Source: Calycina herbarum (Eukaryota; Ascomycota; Leotiomycetes; Helotiales; Pezizellaceae). From it: a DNA stretch of 64,000 nt. The position numbers and the translations under genes are program-made. Of the stretch, positions 22,196-34,011 are shown one piece after another; position 1 is the stretch's first letter; the number at the start of each line of letters is the position of its first letter. Under the pieces are notes generated by a model. It was given only the letters and a program-made list of their open reading frames with translations. It ran no database searches and was not told where the DNA came from. The stretch lies in NCBI GenBank assembly GCA_001414485.1, contig LLEY01000145.1, forward strand, positions 62,001 through 126,000, given 5' to 3'.

Positions 22196-24216
22196 ATGTC
22201 ATCACCCTCACCCACCCACACCCCATCGCCACGGCGCATCGAATCTCCCACCAGCAATAATAACGACAACGGCTATTTCAACACCATCGCCGGCAGTGGG
22301 AATGCGAATGGAAAGGGCAACGGTGCCGCCATCTCACCGGTCCAGGAACCCCTCGTCTCGCCCCGACTAGATCCCATCATCGAGCACGTCGTCGCAGACC
22401 ATACACGCCCCTCTCGAGCTCCAAGTATCTCCAGTATCTCCTTCAAGTCCTCGTCGCGGGGCGGTCCGCCGTCCCCCATCGGTCAGCCCAAGGCTAGGAG
22501 GATCCGAGATGCGTCTCCGCCGCCCGCATCGTAAGTCTGCCGCTTTTCGTACCAGTATTTTGGAGTTGGGAATAGAGGAGGCATGTCGAATACAGACACA
22601 CACACACACACAGGCGCACAGCACAGAAATACTGCAAGGGGACCAGACACACGGCTGTCTTAAGTATGGGAAACGCACACGGAAATCCGCACCCTCTCCA
22701 CTACCGGCTGGGTGGAAATCCCACGTCCTCCCACGCGATGTGTATTCGCTTACTGGTTCTACGGCCGAGCTGGTCAACACCGGCAGCACTGGCGGGTGAC
22801 GGGTGACCGATGAACCCCACCTTTTTGACGCTTGTGTCTCTCTTGCCTCGTGCCCGTGTTTGAAGTTGTGCATGTGCGCTGTCGTGTATCCCTCTCATTG
22901 CTGCTCCAATTCCTTTTTTTCCTTCTCTTTCCTTACTTATATTTTCTTCTCGGGAAAATGGTGCTGACAGTAGATCCGACCAACAGCAGGTTTCAGCATC
23001 ATGTCTCCTTTGACAACTTCGGAGTCGGTGGGGAATCTACGGAGAATAATACCATTTCTTTTACGCTGAATGTGAAGCACAAGGGGTATCAATTCAAGAG
23101 GAGGTCGCGGACCTTTATGGTGGGCATTGACGAAAACGACTACTCGGACATAGCTTTACAATGGATGTTGGAGGAATTGGTGGACGACGGGGACGAGATT
23201 ATATGTCTGAGAGTGGTGGAAAAGGGAGCTAAGATAATCAGTGACCGGAATTTGGAGAGGAGGCAATATCAGACGGAAGCTCGAGAACTTCTGCGGAGGG
23301 TCCAAAAGAAGAATGACGATAACAGGGCAATTAGCATTGTTCTGGAATTTGCAGTTGGGAAAGTGCATGCGACCTTTCAGAAAATGGTAAGTAGAAGGAT
23401 TGAGGGATTTTTGGGGATTTTAATTAACTCATGCAATTCTAGATCCAAATTTACGAGCCAGCTATGCTGATTGTCGGAACTCGAGGTCGAAGTTTGGGAG
23501 GGGTTCAAGGACTGGTTAGCAATCGAAACTCCTTCTCGAAATGGTGTCTCCAATACTCGCCCATCCCCGTGGTAGTCGTACGCCCCACCGAAAAGCGAAT
23601 AAAGAAGAAGAACAAGAGGGGTGCGGATCCAAGTAGACAAGACTATGCGCGAATACTGCGAGAAAGTGGGATCAACGAGCACGAGACGAATCACGGCTCC
23701 AACGTCGTGGAATTGGAAATTTCCAACACCCCAGATGTTGAAGCCCACGCCGTGGCAGCAGCCCTAGGTCTCCCCGCCGCTTTCGATCCCACGCTTAAAC
23801 CTATTCACCTCGCGGACAGCCACGCGCTTCGACAAGTCGAATCGGGAACCAGCGATATCACCATTGTCTCGAAGGATTCCCATTCTCCGGACTCACGACC
23901 CGAGTCTCCAACGGCCGTTTTCAAGAGTCCGAAGGAGGTCAACTTGGATAGTCCCGCCCTGTCGGATAATGAGAGTAGTGAGGGAGAGGAGGGGAGTGAT
24001 GATGAGGGGGAGTTTGAGGCTGTGCCGGGCCATATGTTACTGGGCAATGGGAAGGGTGATGGTGGAGGTGGGATGCCGTTGGGGATTGAGAAGAAGAAGA
24101 AGTTGCACGATATGGAGGTTGGGGAGGCGAAGGCGCTGCTTGCGCCGGCGGGGAGGAAGAGTAGTGTGGGCAGTGTGGAGAGCTCGATTAGTGGGCTGGG
24201 GGAGGGGGGTGTTTAA
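22196..24216 (+). CDS. universal stress protein (UspA) domain protein
   Basis: Exons are 22196-22530, 22987-23386 and 23443-24216 (502 aa). The N-terminal 112 residues are Ser/Pro-rich and disordered. The UspA domain (about 145-305) starts RTFMVGIDENDYSDIALQW and ends with the ATP-binding motif G-x2-G-x9-G-S/T type, seen as VGTRGRSLGGVQGLVSNRNS, then SPIPVVVVRP. A long acidic/Ser-rich tail follows, ending in SSVGSVESSISGLGEGG. Such fungal proteins are thought to act in stress and nutrient responses; specific partners are unknown. The first intron (456 bp) is long for this genome and contains a CA microsatellite; its acceptor is a CAGCAG tandem. An in-frame ATG at 22961 could start a shorter isoform. 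Confidence 0.85.
22595..22612 (+). repeat. (CA)n microsatellite in an intron
   Basis: A run of about eight CA dinucleotides lies inside the first intron of the stress-protein gene. Confidence 0.8.
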
Positions 24217-25199
24217 GGAGATGAGAAAATAGATGGATAGACGGACACTCGTTAAATTGTCTATTGAAAGTCTATAGCCGGATTTTTTCTTTGGGAACGA
24301 GAAGATTGATACATGGATTTCCTCTCTTTTTTATTTTAGTTCGGGGGAGCGTGGATGGCGTTGGGATTCTTGATCGTTCGATTTGTAATTCGATGCGATA
24401 CGATGGGAGTTTATTATGATGGGAAGGATTACTAGGGATGGGAAGGAATGGGACCATTTGAATGGTTGGGTAGCTGAGATAGTTACTTGGGTGATGACTC
24501 AAAATTGATACACTTTTTTTCCTAAGGGGTTTTTTTGGGATGCGGACAGTTTTTCTCTCTTCTTTTCTTCCTTTTTTGGAGACTTTGTGCTGGGCTCGTG
24601 AGCTGGGCTGGGCTGGATGGTAAGTGAGGCACTTTTGGAGTGAGTGCTATAGGACTACTAGGTATGAGAATGGAAGGAAGGAGCGACGTTGGGAGATACA
24701 GTTGGCATCGGGGTTGTTCCTTGCCGAGGTGACGAGGAGAGGGTTATTATGGGGGTTGTTCCTTCCAAAAGTGGTGAGTGAGGGTTGGTCTGTGACTCGG
24801 ATCAGTCAAGGGTTCCCTTCTCCTGTTCTTTTTTTCTCCTGTGTTGATTTGGGATCTCGGGCGAGGGGCTGGCTGTTTTTTTTAATGGAGGTATGTGGTG
24901 TGTTGTTGTACTGCGATAGAGGGATTTGAGGGGGGGCGGTTGGAGTTGAGGTCACCAGCCGACTCTAGTTTTTGGTTCTAGTTTTTGGTTCTACTTCTTG
25001 TTGTTTGATAAAATTTCTCTTAATTCTTTATCCTTTTATTTTTTTTGGTTATAGAGTGTGATTTATTTGAAGGTTGGGGGGGTTGGAGATAGGGATTGTG
25101 GCTGTTGGGGAGGAAACTTGCAGTCGTGGCTGAGGTTGTAAGTGAGGTGGTGTAATAGAGATATTATGAAAGTACTGTAATGGTGGGAAGGATGTTAAT
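24217..25199. other. 3' region of the stress-protein gene, G/T-rich
   Basis: G- and T-rich strand-biased sequence without a supportable gene. The orderly housekeeping block ends here. Confidence 0.45.
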
Positions 25200-25660
25200 T
25201 TAAGACTTTCTTTTCTGTTCACCTCGCTCGTTTTGGGTTGCCTCTATAGCTGTTACTAATCACGTGTAGGTGTGACAAGTAAGTATAGACAGCGTTCTAA
25301 TAAGATAAGATAAGATATAATCTAGAAAGAGAAGGAAATAGTAAAAGAAAGGACTCTTAATAGACTTTATTAGACTAGGATAAAGAGCTATAATTAGTTA
25401 GACTAGATAGGAGATTTTAATAATTTTTAAATAATAACTGCTACTATTTTAAAGAAGTACTAATGTCGGTGTATTTAAGAGTAAATAGTACTCTATATAA
25501 CCTTCTTATATTTAAGTAAATAGAGTAGCTAACGCTATTGACTACCAAGTTATACTAATATATTATCTATATATAAATATTAATACTTATAAAGTTGATA
25601 AGTCCTTGAGTTTTGGTGTAAAAAGGGAGGTGTTCGAAGACTTCTGACCACCGACTGTAC
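25200..25660. other. AT-rich island
   Basis: A sudden shift to TA-rich sequence with many TAATA and AGTA steps and no coding potential, resembling a RIP-degraded repeat. It marks the left border of the accessory compartment. Confidence 0.5.
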
Positions 25661-25703
25661 TACAAACAATCTTCGCTCTTCAGAAGAACCAGGCTTTGTT
25701 ACA

Positions 25704-25960
25704 ATAAACCCATTTCCACTTACTACGGACACAGCCATGGACAATTTCGATTTTCACTCATCGCCAGAAGCGGATTTCAATATAATAAACCCTTTTCTAC
25801 TTAATGTAGACACAGCTATCGACAATTTCGATTTCTACTCATCATATTTCAGTATAATACACAATTTCAATAATACAGTCTCAACCATGGACAGTTCTGA
25901 TCTAAGTTCATCGCAAGAAGTGGTTTTCAATATAACAGGCTCTGCAGACACATCTGAGTC
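25704..25960 (+). repeat. in-frame tandem repeats of 81, 72 and 78 bp
   Basis: Units begin at about 25704, 25785, 25857 and 25935. They share the order ATAA.., ACAG.. ATGGACA(A/G)TT, then TCATCG.(A)AGAAG and TTTCAATATAA. All periods are multiples of three, and the diverged units keep an open frame, so the array was probably part of a coding sequence. Confidence 0.7.
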
Positions 25961-26036
25961 AGAAGTAAACAATTTCAAAGATGTGTACTATATACACAGA
26001 CTATTATCGTTGTGGTCATCGAGTACGCGAGACTAG
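25738..26036 (+). CDS. short repetitive open frame, unknown
   Basis: About 99 residues, unrecognised. It is Asn/Asp/Ser/Phe-rich and built from the tandem repeat: DNFDFHSS, DNFDFYSS and MDSSDLSSS mark the units. There is no signal peptide or membrane segment. The start at the ATG at 25738 is the first in the frame; the reading frame ends in unrelated sequence. It may be the remnant of a longer repetitive protein or a chance frame through the repeat. No upstream promoter or splice sites support it. Confidence 0.3.
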
Positions 26037-26495
26037 AATGGTCCCGGATGGGTGTCCTAATCCTCAGACCTGCGTACCATCCTATAGAGACGGTAGAACT
26101 TTAGCCGCTCATTGCGGTGCTCAGGCATGCGACACGCCCCCCTCCTCTTAAGCAGCCTCTCCTAGAAGGTCAGCTCGTGAATTCGAAGTTGCCAACACAA
26201 AGAGGAATCGAGGCTAATCACGTGATATAGAATGCTCTAGAAGTATTTCTAACGTGTATACAAACCCCTACTTCTCTTACTCTCTTAAAAAGTTTGAAAG
26301 ACACAATACAGAAAAGCATTTTTGCAACAATTGGAAGGCCAGAAATAGTTGCTAGGAGTTCTTTGAAGAGGATAGGGAAGAGCTTTAAATAATGTGTCAA
26401 GGCACAGTCTAGGTGGAAGGATATATGAAAGGAGCAATTCGCAGCCTAATCTCAAAATTCCAGACAATTTCACTTCTAAACCTCATTCCCAACTC
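26037..26495. other. intergenic region
   Basis: 3' side of the minus-strand hypothetical gene; no gene seen. Confidence 0.4.
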
Positions 26496-27267
26496 CTAGA
26501 CACCTTTCCACATCACTTCCATTCCATTTTCATCTCTCATAATAATTGACTCATCAAAGAACCCATCCCTAGCATTCACTGCATGATTAACCCTCAACCG
26601 ATCCGTCGTCCCCTTCCTTTTCTGACAGCATCTTGGCACAGCAAGCACCTTCTTCCCAATATATTCCGGCGGGTCGATATCAAAAGGGTTATACCTTTTT
26701 GCATATACGCCGTTATCATCTTCGATTTCAACAATGTTAATCTGTAGGACTTCTGGATCGGTGTCGTCGGGCGGGACAAGGTGGTCGAATGTAACCCCAT
26801 AGTAATCAATCATACTACAGTAAAGGGAGTGTTAGCGTATGCTTTTGAAGAGAAGAAGCATATAAGATAATTGCATACACTTTCGGTCTGGCCTCGACTA
26901 ACCAACCTGTATATTCATCCTGTACTACCATGTCTCCAGCGACGTCGGGCTGTGCATCCCGGTCGTATATTTTCCGAAACGCTAGCTTTGCTAGCTCGGG
27001 GCCACCAGGCAATGGAAATTTATGGGAGTGGTGGGGGATGTGCCATGATACCTCCGGAAGGAGCTTCTGAATAGCTAGCAGTGGACCTTCGATTTGGATT
27101 CGAAGCGGTTGCTCAGGGGGTGGTGGGTGGAAGCAGTGAGGGGGGTTTCTAAGACATGGTGGGATGTAGAGCGGGAGAGCTGGTTGATCTGAGGGTGGGG
27201 GGTGGAAGCAGTGTACGTTCAAACTATGAGTAGGGTTAGTAAGGCATGGAATGTCGGGGAGGTTCAT
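26496..27267 (-). CDS. hypothetical protein with His/Pro-rich N-terminus
   Basis: Two exons, 27267-26879 and 26814-26496 (235 aa); the intron has a GTATGC donor and CTGTAG acceptor, and joining them restores the run EARPKVMIDYYGVTFDH. I do not recognise the family. The first 55 residues contain a duplicated phrase, HCFHPPPSDQP and HCFHPPPPEQP, encoded by a 75-bp direct repeat. The remainder is a mixed soluble sequence with an acidic patch (DDTDPEVLQINIVEIEDDNG) and a basic CCQKRKG. No signal peptide or membrane segment. I chose ATG 27267, since the frame upstream has only a GTG. The intact frame over both exons favours a real gene in this decayed neighbourhood. Confidence 0.5.
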
Positions 27268-27672
27268 CGTGTATGGAAAGAAGATGTTGAAGTCTTGTTG
27301 GTTTCTGAGCACGGTGATTGCACGGTGCTAGGAACACGATAATTTCACGTGATTTTCACTAAGATACCCATCCCATTGGATTGGCTAGTTGAAGCGATTA
27401 TATGCCTTGTGCAAATAAATGCTTTTACAGATGTTTAGTTTTGTTGTTCCTGTAGACTTTTGGGCCGACTACGTCTACCAGTCTCCTGGTTTCACATTGG
27501 GATTTGAGACACTGGTTCGCTCACCGAGAAGACTCTTCATGATACATTAGACCCAATACTCTTCTTGGTTATATTTGGTCTAATATCCCTTCTAAGAAAC
27601 AGTCTTTCAACGACGCAACCCACGGTGACCTTAGAAGAAGGAGATCTGGGAAATTCAGGAGCTTCAAAGTCT

Positions 27673-27738
27673 ATGCCGCCACTTCATATTGCAGCAGCTT
27701 GTGGGAACCTGAAAATAGTCAAGCTTCTACATTTTCTG
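27673..27738 (+). pseudogene. single ankyrin-repeat fragment
   Basis: A 62-codon frame (27565-27753) contains one clear ankyrin repeat, PLHIAAACGNLKIVKLL, and then stops. No further repeats lie in any frame up- or downstream, so this is a relic of an ankyrin-repeat protein rather than a gene. Confidence 0.5.
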
Positions 27739-28071
27739 TTGTCTGCTCTATAGTAGTATACATGTCAAAGAAAGGTCTTTGAATCTAATTTCTCGGTGAG
27801 AATGACTTTAGAAGACCTAGTTACCTATCATATGACCCGTTGCTTTCAAATCATCCCATGGAAGGTGTGAGTAGAATCCATGAAAATCAAAAATCCGTTT
27901 CTCTCTCTGATGATATACCTCTAACCCTTTCTCAGACGTGGTCACCTGGGTCGTAAAGTACCCTTTATAGGCAAAGTATTTAGCCCCAAACTCGCGGAAG
28001 TAGCTAAGCATGGTTGGATAAAACTCAGAACTATATCCAAAAATCCCAATCCCGCTCGAATATTTACAAAA

Positions 28072-29155
28072 CTACTCAGAATCATCCCATTCCCCACGGC
28101 CTTTATAGGTAGGAGGACAATGTAATCGCATAACTCGATATCGATTCTCCATATATCTGGCTGCCTCTTTGTCCAAACAATTGCTAGAGAGAAGAATTCG
28201 TTTGAGGTCTTCCTCATACGTGGATTTCCCATGCAATATATCTGAATACCACGAGGCAAAACGGCCGAGACGGGCAAGATCTCCCGAAGTATCTCTATCC
28301 AGTATTCGCTCCATTTTTAGGTATGTCAGGTCCAGTTCCGTTTGTTTGTATTGGTCGTTGATCCACAAATAGGCATCATAATTCTTTCCGACAATATTAC
28401 CTTTGAATCTACCTTCCCACTTTAAGGTCCCAAAGGCGGCATTTTGCTCCATGGCAAACTTCAAACGCAAGAATGCAAGTCTTGTATGAAGCTTCGTAAT
28501 CTTTGGTTCAGGTACGACAAAGGTCCTTCTTTTGACCATCCTGAATCGGTTAAATAAGTTGAGGATCATCTCATAATCGTCGTCATTATTGTCGTGATAT
28601 AGAAGGCCAATATCTTTTTGAGTCCATCGCAGTGAGCTGTAATTTTGAGGTTCACCCCCTGGAAACCATTTACCCCCATCCTTCGATAAGCCTACAAAAC
28701 AGTTGTTGTCTTAAAGGAAAATTTCTAAATGTCGAAATCCGCGCTTATTTCTCTCGAGCAACTCTGCCAAATCCCGATTACTTCGGTACAGGGGTTAAAT
28801 TTCTCCTGGAAGAGGAGCGGCGATGACAATCCGCACCTTTTCGAATTTATCCCAAGGCAGAGTTCCGAATCCCGAATCCCTTTGAAATGGCGTCTTGAAA
28901 GCTCTTCAGTTGCTATGTCGTTCCACTGCTGATGCTGGCTTTCAGAACTTTCTTGGGGCTTTGGTCTGGAATAATTGTGATCGCTAAAACTTCGTAGTCG
29001 TAAATTCGTGAGGTGACTTCTGTGTATATTTGCTTGCAGGTACGGAGTATAGCGATCTCCTTGGGTGAAAAGGCCACTGCGTCCCAAATTTGGTCTCGAA
29101 TCTCGCGCTGAAATGTGCTCAATAACCCAAGGTTGATCATGCCGGAAGACGCCAT
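28072..29155 (-). pseudogene. broken F-box/2EXR-like protein gene
   Basis: The frame from ATG 29155 starts like a fungal 2EXR/F-box-type protein: FQREIRDQIWDAV, then LRTCKQIYTEV and RIYDYEVLAI. Homologous-looking sequence continues to 28072 (DLAELLERNKRGFRHLEIFL; YRVMRLHCPPTYKGRGEWD) but is interrupted by TAG at 28915-28913, a 7-bp tandem duplication (28865-28878) that shifts the frame, TAA at 28797-28795 and TAA at 28714-28712. Ignoring those four lesions, the reading is continuous for about 360 codons. None of the breaks coincides with good splice sites. Such proteins form large, poorly characterised families in filamentous ascomycetes. The last 165 codons (28569-28072) remain open. Confidence 0.7.
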
Positions 29156-32100
29156 GGCTGGTAAGAATGAGATCAAAATGATTGCCCCTTTTATCAAGGT
29201 GCTAGCGTTGATTTTTCGGAAATCAATTTGAAGTTGAGGATACTTTCAAAACTTGGATGGAAGATGGCTCTTGCTTAAGTCTCACCCATCTTGAAAGATA
29301 GGGCCAATATTTTTGATATATATGATGGAAAAGTAGTTGGAGCTAGACCGAGAACTAAATTTTCAGATGGCCGATAATTTCATGGTTGTGACGTGAAAAA
29401 TAGCCTAGGTTTAGCGCACACTACGTTTAATAAAGTAATTGTGCTATGGATATTTTCGGATCTCATGAAGCACCAAAACGCAAAGAGGATAAGCAAGAAT
29501 AATACAAATATTCGTGTCAAAGTCTGAAGTGAAGAACTTCTATACAAAGTTCTTACGATACCCAAGTCAAACAGGGATGTTTCGCGGGACTGAGAGAAGA
29601 CCCAGTTTCTATTGGGAACCATTTTGAACTTAGCTAGATCCGTTGGTAGGCTCTTTGCTTAGCACTTTTTTGACTCACGTCTTCTCCACTAGAACACTAT
29701 TCCAAAGTTGGCTTGGCAAATATGTTTATAATGAAGATATAATATTGGTACCAAAAAGGAAAGCCGTAGATAATACGCGTTTGAAACCCAGGAAGAAAAG
29801 ATCTCTGACAGGACTAATGACAGACCCATGATTGACAAAAGGTATTTCAATCTGGATAAAATTACTCTAGTTTTGAAATTGACGCACTACGAACGGATCA
29901 AAACTACTCATGAAAAGGTCCCTGAAATTTCCGTCTCTCAATTGGCGAATAGTTGCATTGTGTATGAGACTTCTCGATACGTTGAAAACATCACCCACTT
30001 GAGTTTTCAGATATGGAACACTTTAAAATAAATCCAGCTGTATCAGAACTTCCAACTTGAAAAGCCGGTGATGGGACTAAGACGTCCCAACTTCCTTGAG
30101 GTAACCAGAATCTGATTGACGGAAGAACTGTAGGTTCACTTGAACACTCTACGGAGTCAACAACAAAAAGATCGTGTGTAATCCACCAATTCGAGTTCCG
30201 GATTGGTCAGCGATATCGGTTGAGCTTGCTCACTCATCGAGCCACTTATGAAAAGCTCAACCGTTCCCTTCAGTCATCAAGTCGTACTGTATCTTATATA
30301 CTTCGATGACATTTCCCAATCCGGAATCCCTTCCCTTTGAATCATCTCACATCTCACATCTCGCATTCCTATAAGAGAAATCAGCACCCCATCCAAGCAC
30401 AAGTGTTTCCAAAAATAAATCCCTTCCCCATAAGCAGCCTCAGGAAGACAACTTCCAAATCTTACTACTCAAACTCCACGTGTCAACCTCCCACCCGGTA
30501 ACGAGAAGCTACCCCATACCCAACCAGTCAACCACCTCGTTTCCGTGAGATTGGAAATTTCCCATGTGGGTGGGTGACGGGAAGGGGGTCTGACTCCACC
30601 TGAACCGTTGCCCAGACCACCTCTTAACCTTTTGGGACTACGCCTTTCGGGTTCGGATGAAAAGTACGAGGGATAGTGAGCCAATTAGACTTTTCCGTTC
30701 CCGGTGGTCAGTTAGAGTCCGAGTTTCCGGGGGGTCTGAGGGCTGAGAGTTGATAACTTTACTTAGCGCGAATAAGAGGGGGGTACGCGTATAGCTTTAC
30801 AGCCCTAAATGAGGCTATTTCGATGGAATTGAAGGAAGCAATGCCTTTCTTGGTTTGCTTGGTTGCAGGAATGTAGAAATGTGGTTAAGAAATCGCTACT
30901 ATCCTATGACTAGATGTCGTGATATACCAAGACTTAAGAAGACTTCTTTTTGAAATGCTTTCGATATCACACACATGCGAAAGCGATTTGAAATCTCCGG
31001 ATGAACAATGCCTAATCAAGACACCAGCCAACGTAGGTGGAAGAAAATAAGAGGGAGAAGGTTGCTTGTATTTGAAAGAAAAAAATAGTTCAGTCAGCAA
31101 AGCCACATCAAGCAATTTTAAATCCGAAAGCGAAGTAAGCATCCTAAGCGAACCAATAGCACATCGTCCTTATCTCCAGCCTCTCCTCCGCGTTCTTAAA
31201 TCCTCAACCACCACGGCACGTATTTACGCGCCATCATGTCATCGTGCATATCTCCAAGGCGATTACTCACCCTCGTCTCGCGTCCAATAGACACAGAAAG
31301 ATGCCGTGATGCACCCGTGATGCCGCAAAAGACTCGGAGTTTTACCAGCTGTGCGAAACTCCGACCTCAAATCCGAACTACGCCGAAGGTTATTTTATGC
31401 GAGTGCGATAGATCACAGTTTGGGAACATCATTGGATCTGGGTGTTCAAGAACCTGCCAGCTCTAGCCCTATGAGGCTCTCGAGATGTCGGTTCGTTACT
31501 TGGGCACTCGGACTCCGGGAGTGTTGATCCATTCATGATGCCTTGACAGACTTTTATGAAAGAAAAAAGGTCTGAGAAAAGTTTCTCGTGCCGTCATTAT
31601 CAAGTGAAAATATGAAGGATCTGAGATTTACAATGGAGCGTGTTTTGGAGCGCGTCTGGCTTCTATTGTGCCGGATTCGCGGAGGAGTGAATTGACTTGT
31701 GACTTGAAGTCCCTCAAGTGCGGGAATTTGTGTCGCCGATAGATGTGTCTGGGCGCGTGGAAAACGCGGATGAGGATTGTCACGAGAAGGAAACGGTTGC
31801 CATGGCGGGGGTCATTTAGGGTTGATGAGGGTTGGAAAAGGAATATATCGGCACGAACGAGTTGTCCGTGTTGCGATGGTTCCTGATTGATCAATGTTCG
31901 ATCGCTGCTTCGAACCATGGCCCAAGATGAAGATGCGAAATCGGGATCCACAGATGCTGTCACGGTAAAAGTTTATTCTTCTTGTTGTTGAAAAAAACGA
32001 GGGGGCTCACGGCGGAGATGCAGATTCTCCTCCTCGGGATCTGCTGTGCATCTTCTTGCAGGATGTGAGTCTGATGACTCAACCATGAGCATACCCAAAG

Positions 32101-33490
32101 GGGACAACTTAACGAAATGCCTATTCGGAATATCTTGTTGCTCAGAGAGAAAGTCATGAAACAGACCGGAAGAGTCACTGGAAGTTTTCATTTTCATAGC
32201 CTCTTTCAATGGTTATTATGGCAATCTAACTTGCATCCCGCTCTTCTGCACCTACGGAGGTGTCCATTGCAAGATAATTATCTGGCTGCCTGACGAGTGG
32301 GTGTTATTGATGCGCAAGCACTGATACGTTACCAGGCTGCTTACGTGCGAAGTCTGGCCGTACAACGCACCAAACCTCAAACCTCGGCGAGCTCGAATAT
32401 GAACCAAACAAATCTCCAGGACTGCGGATGATTTTGCTCGGGGTCTTGGAGTGGCCGCTCTGTTGGCGTATCGCGACTTTTGCGATATGTACCATGGAAT
32501 GCGTGGTGGAATTATGATTGAATGGGGCTTGTTGAAAGTTGGTGCGAAAACCAGCCATTCAGGCTGCCAAATTGGCAAGTGCTCAGACCATTCGTCACTA
32601 TAAACGTGGCCTCGATATTCCCCAACGTGAGGAATTTCCCAAAGGGGTAGAATTCGAGGATAAACTCCACGGCGTAGCGAGCGGTCGCGTACCGTGGAGG
32701 CTGTGTATGGGATTTAATTGTTTCCATGACATTCCTACTCGAGCAAAGAATACGGAATACGGTGGTTGGTCTCAAGGGGCATCTTACTTTTCACAAGAGA
32801 TTGCGGTGTATTCCTTCATATTGTATTTTTTTTTAAATACCCACGCGTCGATTAGGCTCCGGATTTAAGGTTGTCGAGGTGGACATTGGACATAATCAAT
32901 TCCACACTAGACAAAGAACCTCGAATTGATTAATAGTCTTGATTCAATTGAAGCCGTGCATGAAACTGTGTTTGAATAATCTCAAAAGGTGTCATGTCGA
33001 TTGCTTTGTCACATTGGAATCAAAATGTCTATTTGCTCGAAGCGGTTGGGAGTTTGTCATCAAACCCCGACGGGGACATTTCTTTGTAGAGTAATCCGGT
33101 GGGGGTAAAAGTTCGATCGGTACCCACACCGCATATCGTAAATTTTGCTGTATCAAGGGCACCGTGTACAGTGCAGTTTACTAGCTTGTGTAGTGAACAG
33201 CGAGCAGCGCGGTTCGGTAGGCTACCATCGTTTGTTAGTTTTGTAGGCTATCGTGGCTATGGAATCATGATGAAGCCTTCGTCGTAGCAACGTGCAGATA
33301 ATGCGCGTTCGGCGGAAGGAATTAAGCTCTTTGGAAATAAGGATTAGGATTACGGACGGTAGACGTTACCGTATGGCTCATAGTGATTTGAGTTGGATCT
33401 GGCGTTTTGGTGGTGGACATAGGGACCGGAATTTTACTCAGCTACGGAGTACTGAGTAACACACCAAGCCACGACTCATATCGGAGAGAA
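29156..33490. other. gene-poor stretch
   Basis: About 4.3 kb where I can support no gene. Small frames at 29643-30031 (+), 31628-31963 (-) and 32252-32868 (both strands) lack splice structure or domains. 30200-30420 has CAT/CTCAC-rich runs. Promoter, ncRNA or decayed DNA cannot be told apart. Confidence 0.4.
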
Positions 33491-34011
33491 GTTGTCCCCG
33501 AGGGTCAAACCCGACCACCCAACCGTTTTACACCGCATCCGCATCGCTGCTGAGAAAGCGAGCGAGGGGAGGGGCAGCATGGGTGGCTCGCACCTGGCAC
33601 GCATCATGACTCTCGACAGGGGGAGATCCACTGGGATGCTCTCGCGGCCTTACGAACAAAGGGGACGCGGAGCTGTCGGTCTTATGAATCAGCCCTGTCG
33701 GTGCCGGAAGCATATGAGACCCAAGTCAGCGAGATGGATACAAGAACAACCTCCTCCTCCTGACCAAAGACTCCTTTCAAACATTCAACAGCACCATTCA
33801 CAACAAGCAAACTACCCTCAACAACAATTCAAACAATCAAACACTTCCTTCACATCACCAAAGCAAACAACCACCACCACGACGAACTTACATCTCACCT
33901 ACACAATAAACTTCCCAGGTGCCTATCACATCACCACCGGTCCTCGGCCTCGTTTAAAATTGTTGCCTTGAGTCATTCCAGGACTGAGTAATAATTTCAC
34001 AACAACACAAA
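33491..34011 (+). promoter_or_regulatory. CAA-rich leader of the following gene
   Basis: From about 33770 to the ATG the plus strand is CAA/CACA-rich with almost no G, typical of an unstructured fungal 5' UTR. An open frame of 159 codons across it is a by-product of that composition. Confidence 0.45.

Noticed and set aside
22590..22620. Possible CRISPR-like or satellite repeat
   Set aside because: It is a simple (CA)n microsatellite within an intron; CRISPR arrays are not expected in a fungal genome and none is seen.
33492..33971. 159-codon plus-strand frame
   Set aside because: Its end is pure CAA/ACC-rich leader sequence just before a good ATG; no domain or splice evidence.
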